From CBDBND01 sp965262665 (GTDB lineage Bacteria; Pseudomonadota; Alphaproteobacteria; Rhodospirillales; Rhodospirillaceae), in contig CBDHFR010000003.1 of NCBI GenBank assembly GCA_965262665.1, positions 620,001-684,000 on the forward strand: 64,000 nt of DNA, in the 5' to 3' direction. Under the pieces are notes generated by a model that worked only from the letters and a program-made list of their open reading frames with translations, did not search any database and was not told where the DNA came from. The position numbers and the translations under genes are program-made. Within the stretch, counting starts at the first letter, position 1. Every line of letters starts with the position of its first letter. Below, piece by piece: positions 52,371 through 60,501 of this stretch.

Positions 52371-53083
52371 ACCGCTTCGGGGTGGAGTATCACGAGCGCT
52401 CGGTCTCGCGCCTGCTGCACGATCTCGGCTTCTCGCACATGAGCGCCCGGGTGCGCCATCCGGGCCAAGATGCGGCAATGCTGGAGACGTTTAAAGAAAC
52501 TTCCCCCGGGCGCTCGCCGCGGCGGTAGCCCACCTGCCGCCCGCAACGCCGGTCGAGCTGTGGTGGCAAGACGAGATGCGCCTTGGCCAGAAGAACGGCA
52601 TCGTCCGGCAGTGGGCGCGCACCGGCAGCCGTCCGCGTCAGCCCAAGGACCAGCGCTACCAGAGCGCCTATCTGTTCGGCGCCGTCTGCCCGGCGCGCGG
52701 TACCGGTGCGGCCGTGGCGATGCCGTTCGCCGACACCCATGCCATGCCGGCCCATCTCGAAGAGATTAGCCGCACCGTCGCCGACGGCTCACACGCCGTC
52801 CTCCTCATGGACCGCGCCGGCTGGCACACCACCACCGAATTGGAGTTCCCCGACAACATCACGCCGCTGTTCCTGCCGCCCAGATCGCCGGAGCTGAACC
52901 CGGCCGAAAACATCTGGCAGTACCTGCGCCAGACCTACCTGTCGAACCGCGTCTTCGACAGTTACGAAGACATCGTCGATGCGGCATGCCACGCCTGGAA
53001 CAAGCTCATCGACAAGCCCTTGAAAATCATGTCGATTGGTATGCGCAAATGGGCACACGAAGGTCAAATTCAATGACCGTTGG
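52363..53083 (+). mobile_element. IS630-type element, copy D (3' part)
   Basis: Nearly identical to the right part of the complete copy at 60.4-61.6 kb, from the middle of orfA to the right end TCAATGACCGTTGG, followed by TA at 53084-53085. The left part is missing at the IS21 junction. Confidence 0.88.
52576..53076 (+). CDS. IS630 transposase, C-terminal frame (copy D)
   Basis: 166 residues, the same as the second frame of the complete IS630 copy apart from two residues. It carries the second Asp (HAVLLMDRAGWHTT) and the Glu (PPRSPELNPAENIWQYLRQT). The first catalytic Asp (WWQDEMR) lies just before this ATG and would be included only by a frameshift from the upstream frame, which is truncated here. 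So this copy cannot make an active enzyme. Confidence 0.85.
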   Translation: MRLGQKNGIVRQWARTGSRPRQPKDQRYQSAYLFGAVCPARGTGAAVAMPFADTHAMPAHLEEISRTVADGSHAVLLMDRAGWHTTTELEFPDNITPLFLPPRSPELNPAENIWQYLRQTYLSNRVFDSYEDIVDAACHAWNKLIDKPLKIMSIGMRKWAHEGQIQ

Positions 53084-54104
53084 TATAATTTGTCACCGCC
53101 GTTCTCACACACGATCAACGCGGTGACATCTTCGCAGCCCTTGATGCCGAACAGTTTCAGCACTGCTTCATCGCCTGGGCGGCATCGCTCACCGGGCGCG
53201 GCACGGACATCGTCGCCATCGACGGCAAGACGCTGCGGCGCTCCTATCAGGAAGGCGGCGCCAAAGCGCATCCACATGATCTCGGCGTGGAGCACACGTC
53301 AGAACCTGGTGCTTGGCCAAGCCAAGGTGGCTGATAAATCCAACGAGATCGTCGCTCTCCCGAAGCTGTTGGATCTGTTGACCATCAACGGCGCGACGGT
53401 GACCATCGACGCCATGGGCTGTCAGCGCAACATCGCCGCGAAGATCATCGACAAGGACGCCGACTATATCCTTGCCCTCAAGGGCAACCAGGGCAGCCTG
53501 CACGACGATACCAAGCTTTTCTTCATCGAACAGATAGCATGCGGCTTTGCCGATACGGTTGTCAGCCACCACCAGACAGTGGAGAAGAGCCACGGCCGCA
53601 TCGAAACCCGGACCACCACGGCGACGAACGAAATCGCTTGGCTGAAGGAACGCCACCACTGGCCCGGGCCCGGGAGCATTGTTATGGTCGAAACCGTACG
53701 CGAGATCGGCATCCAACCCGGCGCCAAGGTCGAGCGCGAGACCCGCTTCTACATCCGCCTCCACCGCCGCCAAGGCCGATACCCTGAGCGCCGCCATCCG
53801 GGGCCATTGGAGCAGCGAGAACGGGCTGCACTGGGTCATGGACCTGCACTGGGTCATGGACATGGTCTTCCGCGACGACGAGTGCCGGGTCCGAAAGAAC
53901 ACTGCCCCGGCCAACTTCGCGGTCGTCAAACACATGGCGAGCAACCTCTTGCGCCAAGCCCCGGGCAAGGACAGTCTGCGTGTAAAACGACGCATCGCCG
54001 CCTGGGATGACGACTTCCTCGCAAGCCTTATCTCACGGTGAAACCATTCACCCGATTGCCCTGCGGTTGAATGGGCTAGAGGTGAAATCGGGGTCAGCAA
54101 GTTT

Positions 54105-55361
54105 CTACTGATTCATGCGGTCGAAGAAGTCGTTGTTGTTTTTGGACTCGCGTAGTTTGTCGAGCAGAAATTCCATGGCGTCCTGGTTACCCATAGGATC
54201 GAGGATGCGGCGCAGCACCCACATTTTTGATAGCGTCTTCTGATCCACCAGCAGCTCTTCCTTGCGGGTGCCCGACTTGGTGATGTCGATGGCCGGGAAC
54301 ACACGTTTGTCGGACAGTTTACGTTCCATGACGATTTCCGAATTGCCGGTGCCTTTAAACTCTTCGAAGATGACCTCGTCCATACGGCTGCCGGTCTCGA
54401 TCAGCGCCGTGGCGATGATAGTTAAGGAACCGCCCTCTTCGATATTACGCGCCGCGCCAAAAAAGCGCTTCGGCCGTTGGAGGGCATTGGCATCGACACC
54501 GCCAGTGAGCACCTTACCGGAAGACGGCACCACGGTGTTGTAGGCCCGGGCCAGGCGGGTGATGGAATCGAGTAGGATCACCACGTCGCGTTTGTGTTCG
54601 ACCAAGCGTTTGGCTTTTTCGATTACCATCTCGGCCACTTGCACGTGACGTGAGGCCGGCTCGTCGAAGGTGGAGCTGACCACTTCGCCGTCAACGGTGC
54701 GGTCCATGTCAGTGACTTCTTCCGGCCGCTCATCGATGAGCAGCACGATGAGGTACATCTCAGGTTGGTTGGTGGCGACGGAGTGGGCGATGTTTTGCAG
54801 CATCACTGTCTTGCCGGCCCGGGGTGGCGCCGTGAGCAGCGCCCGCTGACCTTTGCCCAGCGGCGAGACAATCTCGATCACCCGGCCGGTGAGGTCTTTG
54901 GCCTTGGATTCGTCGAGCTCCATGTTGAGCTTTTCGTCGGGATAAAGCGGTGTTAGGTTGTCGAAGTTGATCCGATGTTTGATGGCTTCCGGCTTCTCGA
55001 AATTAATGGTGTTAACTTTTAATAGGGCGAAGTAACGCTCGCCGTCCTTGGGTGCGCGAATCTCGCCTTCCACCGTATCCCCGGTGCGCAGACCGAAGCG
55101 GCGCACTTGGCTGGGCGAGACGTAAATATCATCAGGTCCAGCCAGATAGTTGGATTCTGGCGACCGTAGAAAGCCGAAGCCGTCCTGTAAAATCTCCAAT
55201 ACCCCATCGCCAACAATGGCTTTTTCCTGCTCAGCCAATTGCTTGAGTATGGAAAACAACATGTCCTGCTTGCGCAGGTTTGAGGCATTTTCAATCCCCA
55301 TCTCTTCAGCAAAGACAAGAAGTTTAGGTAGGGTTTTTTGTTTAAGGTCTTTCAGATGCAT
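54105..55361 (-). CDS. rho: Transcription termination factor Rho
   Basis: 418 residues. N-terminal domain MHLKDLKQKTLPKLLVFAEE; cold-shock-like RNA-binding domain with GDGVLEILQDGFGFLRSPESNYLAGPDDIYVSPSQVRRF; ATPase core with the P-loop LLTAPPRAGKTVMLQ, Walker B VVILLDSITRLARAYN, the Q-loop and R-loop regions, and the end MDEVIFEEFKGTGNSEIVMERKLSDKRVFPAID. It unwinds RNA from polymerase to end transcription. It is the first gene left of the predicted origin and reads away from it. The ISAs1 island ends 32 bases beyond its stop codon. Confidence 0.97.
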   Translation of the reverse strand: MHLKDLKQKTLPKLLVFAEEMGIENASNLRKQDMLFSILKQLAEQEKAIVGDGVLEILQDGFGFLRSPESNYLAGPDDIYVSPSQVRRFGLRTGDTVEGEIRAPKDGERYFALLKVNTINFEKPEAIKHRINFDNLTPLYPDEKLNMELDESKAKDLTGRVIEIVSPLGKGQRALLTAPPRAGKTVMLQNIAHSVATNQPEMYLIVLLIDERPEEVTDMDRTVDGEVVSSTFDEPASRHVQVAEMVIEKAKRLVEHKRDVVILLDSITRLARAYNTVVPSSGKVLTGGVDANALQRPKRFFGAARNIEEGGSLTIIATALIETGSRMDEVIFEEFKGTGNSEIVMERKLSDKRVFPAIDITKSGTRKEELLVDQKTLSKMWVLRRILDPMGNQDAMEFLLDKLRESKNNNDFFDRMNQ

Positions 55362-55955
55362 GGAAAGAAGGACTCATGTGACGGGAAGCGAAGGGAGAAG
55401 AAAACGATCTGATTTAGGAACCTGACTCAATCCAGCTAAGGGATGGAATGGTGCATAAAAAATAGATCACGGGAGGGAAAAAGGGCAGATCAAACCTTGA
55501 GGCAGCAAAGCGTTAACGTAACGCAGTGGCCTCTGTCAATTCATTATTCTGTGACAGCCAGGCAATTTAATTCACCTAACCTATACTAATAATAAGACTC
55601 TTAAAGAAATAGTTATTGTATTTGAGCCTGTTGATAGGGGGGATTAAAGAACACCCACAACTTTTACAGACTTTTCTAAGTGGCTAGTCAGAGGGGTCAG
55701 TTTATGTGGATATTCCTCAGTTAAGTGGAATAGAAACCTAGTTTTAAAGGCGTAAACTTGGGATTATCAATAATTAATTAATGTGAAATTAAGGGATAAG
55801 CAAAGAAGATTGAGTTGTACTGGTTATGGCGAGCGGTCTTATCCCGCGTTGGTAAAGGGGCGAATGGAAGACTAAGAAGGGGCACAAGTATCCGGGCAAG
55901 GATTATAAAGGACTGGTTATCCCCACTGTTCTTGATCGATACACAAGGTAAAAGA
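55362..55955. other. oriC: Predicted chromosome replication origin (oriC)
   Basis: 594 bases without genes between divergent rho and the DUF299/PPSR gene (after discounting an IS256). In Caulobacter and Rickettsia the origin lies next to this same DUF299-maf-aroE-coaE-dnaQ block. Here it is AT-rich, with stretches at 55564-55626 and 55761-55793 suited to strand opening. Near-consensus DnaA boxes are TTATCCCCA (55917-55925) and TGTGGATAT (55705-55713, reverse), each one base off TTATCCACA. A full CtrA site TTAATGTGAAATTAA lies at 55778-55792. All conserved genes point away from it. hemE, the usual left neighbour in Caulobacter, is absent here. Confidence 0.7.
55778..55792. promoter_or_regulatory. 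CtrA-type binding site TTAA-N7-TTAA in the origin
   Basis: TTAATGTGAAATTAA is a perfect match to the bipartite CtrA motif. In Caulobacter CtrA bound at such sites blocks replication start. Binding here is inferred from the match and its place. Confidence 0.55.
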
Positions 55956-57433
55956 AACCTGTCAGGAATTTTGTGTTTATGAGCGCTAGGATGTCCAAAG
56001 GAGGACAATATGGCGAGCAGGCACAAACCGGTGGTTCCAGACGAGCTACTGGATCGACTATTGGGTGGATCGGACGCGCTTGAGGCATTTCAAAGCGGCG
56101 ATCTGGTCCAGGATCTGAAGAAGGCACTGGCGGAACGCATCCTCAATGCCGAGCTGGATCAGCATCTCGACGACGAAGACGAGCAGTTCAGCGGCAACCA
56201 CCGCAACGGCCATAGTCGTAAGAGGGTGCTCACCGACGATGGCCGGATGGAGTTGTCGATTCCCCGGGATCGGCAAGGTCGATTCGATCCAAAGCTTGTC
56301 GAGAAGCACTGCCGGCGCTTGCCGGGGTTCGACGACAAGGTGATCTCGATGTATGCCCGCGGCATGTCGGCCCGCGAGATCCAGGGTCACGTGCGGGAAC
56401 TCTACGGCATCAAGGTCTCCCCGGAACTGATCTCCAAGGTCACCGATGCCGTTCTCGACGAACTGGCGGCCTGGCAGTCGCGGCCGTTGGAGTCGGTCTA
56501 TGCCATCGTCTACTTCGATGCGGTGCGGGTGAAGATCCGTGACGAAGGGCTGGTCAAAAACAAGGCGGTCTATCTCGCCATCGGTTACACCTGCGACGGC
56601 TACAAGCAGATATTGGGGATGTGGGTCGAGCAGACCGAGGGGGCCAAGTTCTGGCTGAGCGTCATGAATGACCTGAAGGCTCGGGGTCTTAAGGACATCC
56701 TGATCGCGGTGGTGGATGGTCTGAGCGGCTTTCCGGAAGCCATTGAGACGGCCTATCCGCGGACTCTGGTCCAGACCTGCATCGTGCATCTGATCCGCAA
56801 CTCGATGGCCTACGGTTCCTGGAAGGAGCGCAAGCTCAGCGCCGCTGCGCTGAAGGCCATCTACCAGGCGGAGAATGCCGGTGCCGCTCTGGCGGTCCTG
56901 GCGGCCCTGGCGGCGTTTGAGGCGGGCGAGTGGGGCCGGAAGTATCCGGCCATCGCCAGGAGCTGGCGGCGCCAATGGGAGCAGGTCATTCCCTTCTTTG
57001 CCTTCTCGGCGCCGATCCGCAGGGTGATCTACACGACCAACGCCGTTGAGAGCTTGAACAGTACCGTACGACGGGCGGTGCGGAGCAAAGGCCACTTTGC
57101 CCACGACGACGCGGCCAAGAAGCTGATCTATCCGGCCTTACGGGGCGTTGCGGCAAAGTGGAAACGGCCGCCTCAATTCTGGTGGCAGGTGAAAGGCGAA
57201 TTTGCCATCCGCTTCGAGGAGCGGTTTAGAATGGTCCAAGGGTGAGCGCGATCCTCGTGCTGCCAGTCAGCCATCCAACGGCGCCCTCCCTCCAGGAGCT
57301 TCCCTTCGGGACTCTTCCTGGACCGAGGACATCGCCGGCTGGCATGGGTTTATCACCAGGGTCGCTCACAAACCAGGGAACGGGTTCCCTGGTTTGTGTA
57401 AATCAGCTCACACACAAAGTTTCTGACACTCAC
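55956..57433 (+). mobile_element. IS256-family element beside the origin
   Basis: Inverted repeats at both ends (CTGTCAGGAATTTTGTGT at the left; GTGTCAGAAACTTTGTGTG on the reverse of the right) enclose about 1.48 kb. A 9-bp target duplication GGTAAAAGA lies at 55947-55955 and 57434-57442. The element separates the origin from the DUF299/PPSR gene and ends only 20 bases before that gene's start. Confidence 0.88.
56010..57245 (+). CDS. IS256-family transposase
   Basis: 411 residues, one intact frame with AAAGGAGG before the start. N-terminal zinc-free helical part (LVQDLKKALAERILNAELDQ), then FDPKLVEKHCRRLPGFDDKV, MYARGMSAREIQGHVRELYG; DDE residues in VYFDAVRVKIRDEG (Asp), AVVDGLSGFPEAIETAYP (Asp) and TTNAVESLNSTVRRAVRSKG (Glu), with the C-x2-H-type TCIVHLIRNS. 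The element looks active. Confidence 0.95.
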   Translation: MASRHKPVVPDELLDRLLGGSDALEAFQSGDLVQDLKKALAERILNAELDQHLDDEDEQFSGNHRNGHSRKRVLTDDGRMELSIPRDRQGRFDPKLVEKHCRRLPGFDDKVISMYARGMSAREIQGHVRELYGIKVSPELISKVTDAVLDELAAWQSRPLESVYAIVYFDAVRVKIRDEGLVKNKAVYLAIGYTCDGYKQILGMWVEQTEGAKFWLSVMNDLKARGLKDILIAVVDGLSGFPEAIETAYPRTLVQTCIVHLIRNSMAYGSWKERKLSAAALKAIYQAENAGAALAVLAALAAFEAGEWGRKYPAIARSWRRQWEQVIPFFAFSAPIRRVIYTTNAVESLNSTVRRAVRSKGHFAHDDAAKKLIYPALRGVAAKWKRPPQFWWQVKGEFAIRFEERFRMVQG

Positions 57434-57453
57434 GGTAAAAGACGAGCGCATTA

Positions 57454-58275
57454 GTGACCGAACAGCTCTACAATCTTCATCTGGTCTCAGATTCTTCCGG
57501 CGAAACAGCCAGTGGCATCGCCCGCGCCTGTCTCGTTCAATACGACGAAGATGCCGTCACCGAACATTTCTGGTGGTTAGTACGAACCACCGGACAAATC
57601 AACCGCGTTATCGACGGCATCAAAGCATCACCCGGCCTGGTTATTTTCACTCTTCTGGACCCGACCATCCGTGGTTATTTGGAACAAGCGTGCTGGGACT
57701 TGGGCGTGCCCTGTGTGTCGGCTTTGGACCCAGTGATGGATGCCTTGGCAGCTATGTTCAAGCGGGAAGGCGGCCATGAAATCGGCCGTCAGCATAACCT
57801 CGATGAAGAGTATTTCGACCGCATAGAAGCCATGCACTTCACCATGGCTCATGATGACGGACAAAGTCTCAACGGTTTGGCTGAAGCGGATATCGTATTG
57901 ATCGGCGTTTCCCGCACATCAAAAACACCCACTTGTATGTACCTGGCCAATCGAGGATTCAGAGCGGGCAACATTCCCCTGGTGCCCGGGATCGACCTTC
58001 CCGGGCCGGTTTTGTCCTCCCAAAAACCACTGTTTGTCGGCCTCACCCGCGAACCTAAAAGCCTGACGGACATACGCCAGAGCCGGTTGCGGTTGATGAA
58101 TGAAAACCGGGGTATAGATTACGCCGACGTGGACAGTGTCAAAGAAGAAGTGGCTTCATCCCGGCGGCTGTTCCGCAAACACGGCTGGCCGGTTATTGAC
58201 GTCACCCGCAAATCCATCGAAGAAACCGCAGCCTCCATTATCCAACTTTATAATGAACGGCAAGCGGCTCAATGA
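57454..58275 (+). CDS. DUF299 bifunctional kinase/pyrophosphorylase (PPSR family)
   Basis: 273 residues from a GTG. The family phosphorylates and dephosphorylates phosphoenolpyruvate synthase or pyruvate phosphate dikinase using ADP/Pi. Signatures: LHLVSDSSGETASGIARA at the start, the P-loop-like GVSRTSKTPTCMYLANRG near residue 150, and the end FRKHGWPVIDVTRKSIEETA. It is the first gene right of the origin in many alphaproteobacteria (RP001 in Rickettsia). It opens an operon with maf and aroE by ATGA overlaps. The IS256 has replaced the native upstream region to within 20 bases, so its promoter may now come from the IS. Confidence 0.92.
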   Translation: MTEQLYNLHLVSDSSGETASGIARACLVQYDEDAVTEHFWWLVRTTGQINRVIDGIKASPGLVIFTLLDPTIRGYLEQACWDLGVPCVSALDPVMDALAAMFKREGGHEIGRQHNLDEEYFDRIEAMHFTMAHDDGQSLNGLAEADIVLIGVSRTSKTPTCMYLANRGFRAGNIPLVPGIDLPGPVLSSQKPLFVGLTREPKSLTDIRQSRLRLMNENRGIDYADVDSVKEEVASSRRLFRKHGWPVIDVTRKSIEETAASIIQLYNERQAAQ

Positions 58276-58889
58276 CTGGTTTGATGAACGATGGAGCGAA
58301 CGTCATCCTGGCTTCGGCCAGCGTTAGCCGGGCGCGGTTGTTGTCGGACGCGGGCCTGTCCTTCACCACCCAACCTGCTGGCATTGATGAAGGTCCGATA
58401 AAGGACTCTTGTAAGTCCGATGGCGCCTCGGCCATCGACACCGCGGTAAAACTGGCGGAGCGAAAGGCGATAACGGTATCGCGCTTGAATCCAAAGGCTT
58501 TGGTCATCGGCGCAGATCAGATTCTCGATCTGGACGGCACATGGTTCGATAAACCGAAAGATCTTGATCATGCGCGCCGGCACTTGCTGAGTCTGCGCGG
58601 CCGCACCCACATTCTCGCTACGGCCATTACACTTGCCTTGGGTGGCCGATGTATCTGGCAGGATCATATATCGCCGTCTCTGACCATGCGATCCTTCACC
58701 AAACCATTTCTCGATCGTTATCTCGAGACCTATGGTGATGCCATTTTGTCTTCGGTCGGCGCTTATCACCTTGAAGGACCCGGCGTTCATCTGTTTAGCC
58801 GTATCGATGGAGATTTCTTTTCCATTCTCGGCCTACCACTTCTTTCCCTGATGGCTGAGCTTCGTGAACGTGGAGCGATTCACTCATGA
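58272..58889 (+). CDS. maf: Maf-like nucleotide pyrophosphatase
   Basis: 205 residues. Maf proteins hydrolyse non-canonical or normal nucleoside triphosphates (dTTP, UTP, m7GTP) to monophosphates. Signatures: VILASASVSRARLLSDAGL with the S-x-S-x-R motif, ALVIGADQILDLDGTWFDKP with the catalytic Asp and Gln, LSLRGRTHILATAI, and the C-terminal VGAYHLEGPGVHLFSRIDGD. It overlaps the previous gene's stop and the next gene's start by four bases each. Confidence 0.92.
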   Translation: MTGLMNDGANVILASASVSRARLLSDAGLSFTTQPAGIDEGPIKDSCKSDGASAIDTAVKLAERKAITVSRLNPKALVIGADQILDLDGTWFDKPKDLDHARRHLLSLRGRTHILATAITLALGGRCIWQDHISPSLTMRSFTKPFLDRYLETYGDAILSSVGAYHLEGPGVHLFSRIDGDFFSILGLPLLSLMAELRERGAIHS

Positions 58890-59731
58890 CGATTTCCGGT
58901 GCGGCAAAACTGGCCGGTGTTATAGGGTGGCCGATTGCCCATTCCCTATCACCGCGACTGCACGGCTATTGGCTTAAACATTACGAAATCGACGGCGCTT
59001 ACTTGCCGTTACCGGTCGCGCCCAACCACCTTGAACACGCTTTGTATGCTCTGCCGCGGCTGGGATTTCGCGGCGTTAACCTCACCGTGCCGCACAAAGA
59101 AGCGGCGCTCGGGTATATGGATGCGGTTGACGATGTGGCCCACCGCATCGGCGCGGTCAACACCGTGATTGTCACACCAGACGGCACGCTCGCGGGTACC
59201 AATACCGATGCAGAAGGGTTCTTACAAAACATCACCACCAACGCGGACGCATGGTCACCAAGCCAGGGTCCTGCCGTGGTGTTGGGTGCCGGCGGGTCGG
59301 CCCGTGCCGTTGTTACCAGCTTGATTGATGCTGGCTGTCCATTGGTGATCGTTGCCAATCGAACGGTCGCCAAAGCCGAAATCCTCGCTGACCATATCGG
59401 CGGTTCCATTCGCATCGCACCCTGGGCCGACCGCAATACGGCCCTACAGGAGGCAGAGCTGTTGGTCAATACAACAACCCTTGGTCTCGACGGGCAGCCG
59501 CCGCTGGACATCGACCTCCAATCATTGCCGGCAAACGCGGTCGTGACCGATTTGATTTATGCACCGCTTGAAACGCAACTGTTGAAAAGCGCCAAAGCCA
59601 GGGGCAATCCCGTGGTCGACGGTTTGGGCATGTTGTTGCATCAGGCCGTGCCAGGATTTGAAGTTTGGTTTGGCACCCGTCCAGAGGTGACAAACGAATT
59701 GCGGTCCTATGTTTTGGCCGACCGGGCCTAG
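58886..59731 (+). CDS. aroE: Shikimate dehydrogenase
   Basis: 281 residues. It reduces 3-dehydroshikimate with NADPH in aromatic amino acid synthesis. The substrate domain has GVIGWPIAHSLSPRLHGYWL and GVNLTVPHKEAALGYMD with the catalytic Lys; Asp in NTDAEGFLQN; the NADP domain has VVLGAGGSARAVVTSLIDAG and VANRTVAKAE; the end GLGMLLHQAVPGFEVWFG is typical. Start overlaps maf as ATGA; coaE follows after 15 bases. Confidence 0.95.
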   Translation: MTISGAAKLAGVIGWPIAHSLSPRLHGYWLKHYEIDGAYLPLPVAPNHLEHALYALPRLGFRGVNLTVPHKEAALGYMDAVDDVAHRIGAVNTVIVTPDGTLAGTNTDAEGFLQNITTNADAWSPSQGPAVVLGAGGSARAVVTSLIDAGCPLVIVANRTVAKAEILADHIGGSIRIAPWADRNTALQEAELLVNTTTLGLDGQPPLDIDLQSLPANAVVTDLIYAPLETQLLKSAKARGNPVVDGLGMLLHQAVPGFEVWFGTRPEVTNELRSYVLADRA

Positions 59732-59746
59732 AGATCAAACCGACCG

Positions 59747-60409
59747 ATGACACCAGATCCGAACGTGGTTTCAAGACTGATCCGGCACCGCTGCTGGCCC
59801 TTCTTGGTTGTCGGACTGACGGGTTCTGTGGCTATGGGCAAATCAACCGCAGCGGCCATGATCCGGCGCATGGGGATTCCTGTTTACGATGCTGATGCAA
59901 CCGTTCACCGGCTCACGGGTCCGGGCGGCTCTGTGTTGGCGGCAATCAAAAGCCGGTTTCCCGATGTTGTTGACGCGGCAGGTGTTAATCGTCAAAAACT
60001 TGGCGCCATTGTATTTAACGACTCAACGGCGCTGGCCGACCTGGAATCTATACTTCATCCAATGGTCCGTGCAGACCGATACCAGTTTTTGCACATCCAT
60101 GCCCTGCGGCGGTCCCGCTGTGTCGTTCTTGACATTCCTCTGTTGTTTGAAACCGGACAGGACGCACACTGTGACGCCGTCATCGTCGTTTCCGCGCCGG
60201 CGTTCCTGCAGCGCCAGCGTGTTTTATCCCGCAGCGGTATGACAAAAGAAAAACTCACCGGTATTCTTGAAAAGCAAATGCCCGATACGGATAAAAGACA
60301 TCTCGCGACTGTCGTCATACCAACCGGTCTCGGCCGTCATGAAACATGGCGCCGTTTAAGACATGTGCTGAACGGCGAAAAGAGTGTAACAGTAGACCAC
60401 AACACCTAA
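59747..60409 (+). CDS. coaE: Dephospho-CoA kinase
   Basis: 220 residues, last step of coenzyme A synthesis. P-loop FLVVGLTGSVAMGKSTAAAM near residue 22; VYDADATVHRLTGPGG (substrate Asp); LHPMVRADRYQFL; VVLDIPLLFETG; and the lid RQRVLSRSGMTKEKLTGILEKQMP. The IS630 copy C begins directly after the stop: TAA at 60407-60409, then the target TA. The first 17 residues before the core are longer than usual, so a start at a later codon is possible (a GTG at 59807, for example). Confidence 0.93.
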   Translation: MTPDPNVVSRLIRHRCWPFLVVGLTGSVAMGKSTAAAMIRRMGIPVYDADATVHRLTGPGGSVLAAIKSRFPDVVDAAGVNRQKLGAIVFNDSTALADLESILHPMVRADRYQFLHIHALRRSRCVVLDIPLLFETGQDAHCDAVIVVSAPAFLQRQRVLSRSGMTKEKLTGILEKQMPDTDKRHLATVVIPTGLGRHETWRRLRHVLNGEKSVTVDHNT

Positions 60410-60501
60410 TACCAGCGGTCGTTGAGATTGATTCTCTTTTAGGGATTCCCCACGGCGCAATGATGTGATTCATAGAAAGCCGGCTTTAAATGGAGGATTT
60501 G

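Larger units (their letters stand above)
51775..53109 (-). mobile_element. IS21-family remnant inserted in ISAs1, itself hit by IS630
   Basis: Left end TGTCAACGGCGGAGCAAAAT at 51775 and, inverted, right end TGTGAGAACGGCGGTGACAA ending at 53109. A 4-bp target duplication CACG lies at 51771-51774 and 53110-53113. Inside are an istA fragment (51827-52370) and an IS630 right half (52363-53083); istB and the start of istA are gone. The IS630 sits at a TA (53084-53085) just inside the right IS21 end. Confidence 0.82.
49833..54041 (+). pseudogene. ISAs1 transposase, in three pieces plus frameshifts
   Basis: Piece 1 (49833) reads RRFGTANEAFNQIVDFLEHF and DDPRQRTKVLYPL. Piece 2 (51640) reads GEVLLLCLLGVLAGCESWVE and RPFTDGTPSH. 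Piece 3 (53110) reads DQRGDIFAALDAEQFQHCF, IVAIDGKTLRRSY, then after a frameshift SAWSTRQNLVLGQAKVADKS, VTIDAMGCQ, LALKGNQG, and after a further shift GHWSSENGLHWVMD. Pieces 1-2 and 2-3 join in register once the inserted elements are removed. An 18-bp duplication (53826-53861) repeats LHWVMD. Not functional. Confidence 0.85.
49742..54063 (+). mobile_element. ISAs1-family element containing nested IS1380, IS21 and IS630
   Basis: Termini CAGGGTAATCGGGTGAAT (49742) and its inverted match CAGGGCAATCGGGTGAAT (ending 54063) face each other. A 9-bp target duplication CGGTTGAAT flanks them at 49733-49741 and 54064-54072. The transposase frame is split in three: 49833-49945, 51638-51774 and 53110-54041. 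Removing the inserts leaves about 1.29 kb, the normal ISAs1 length. The direct repeats prove that everything between arrived as, or inside, this one element. Confidence 0.92.
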
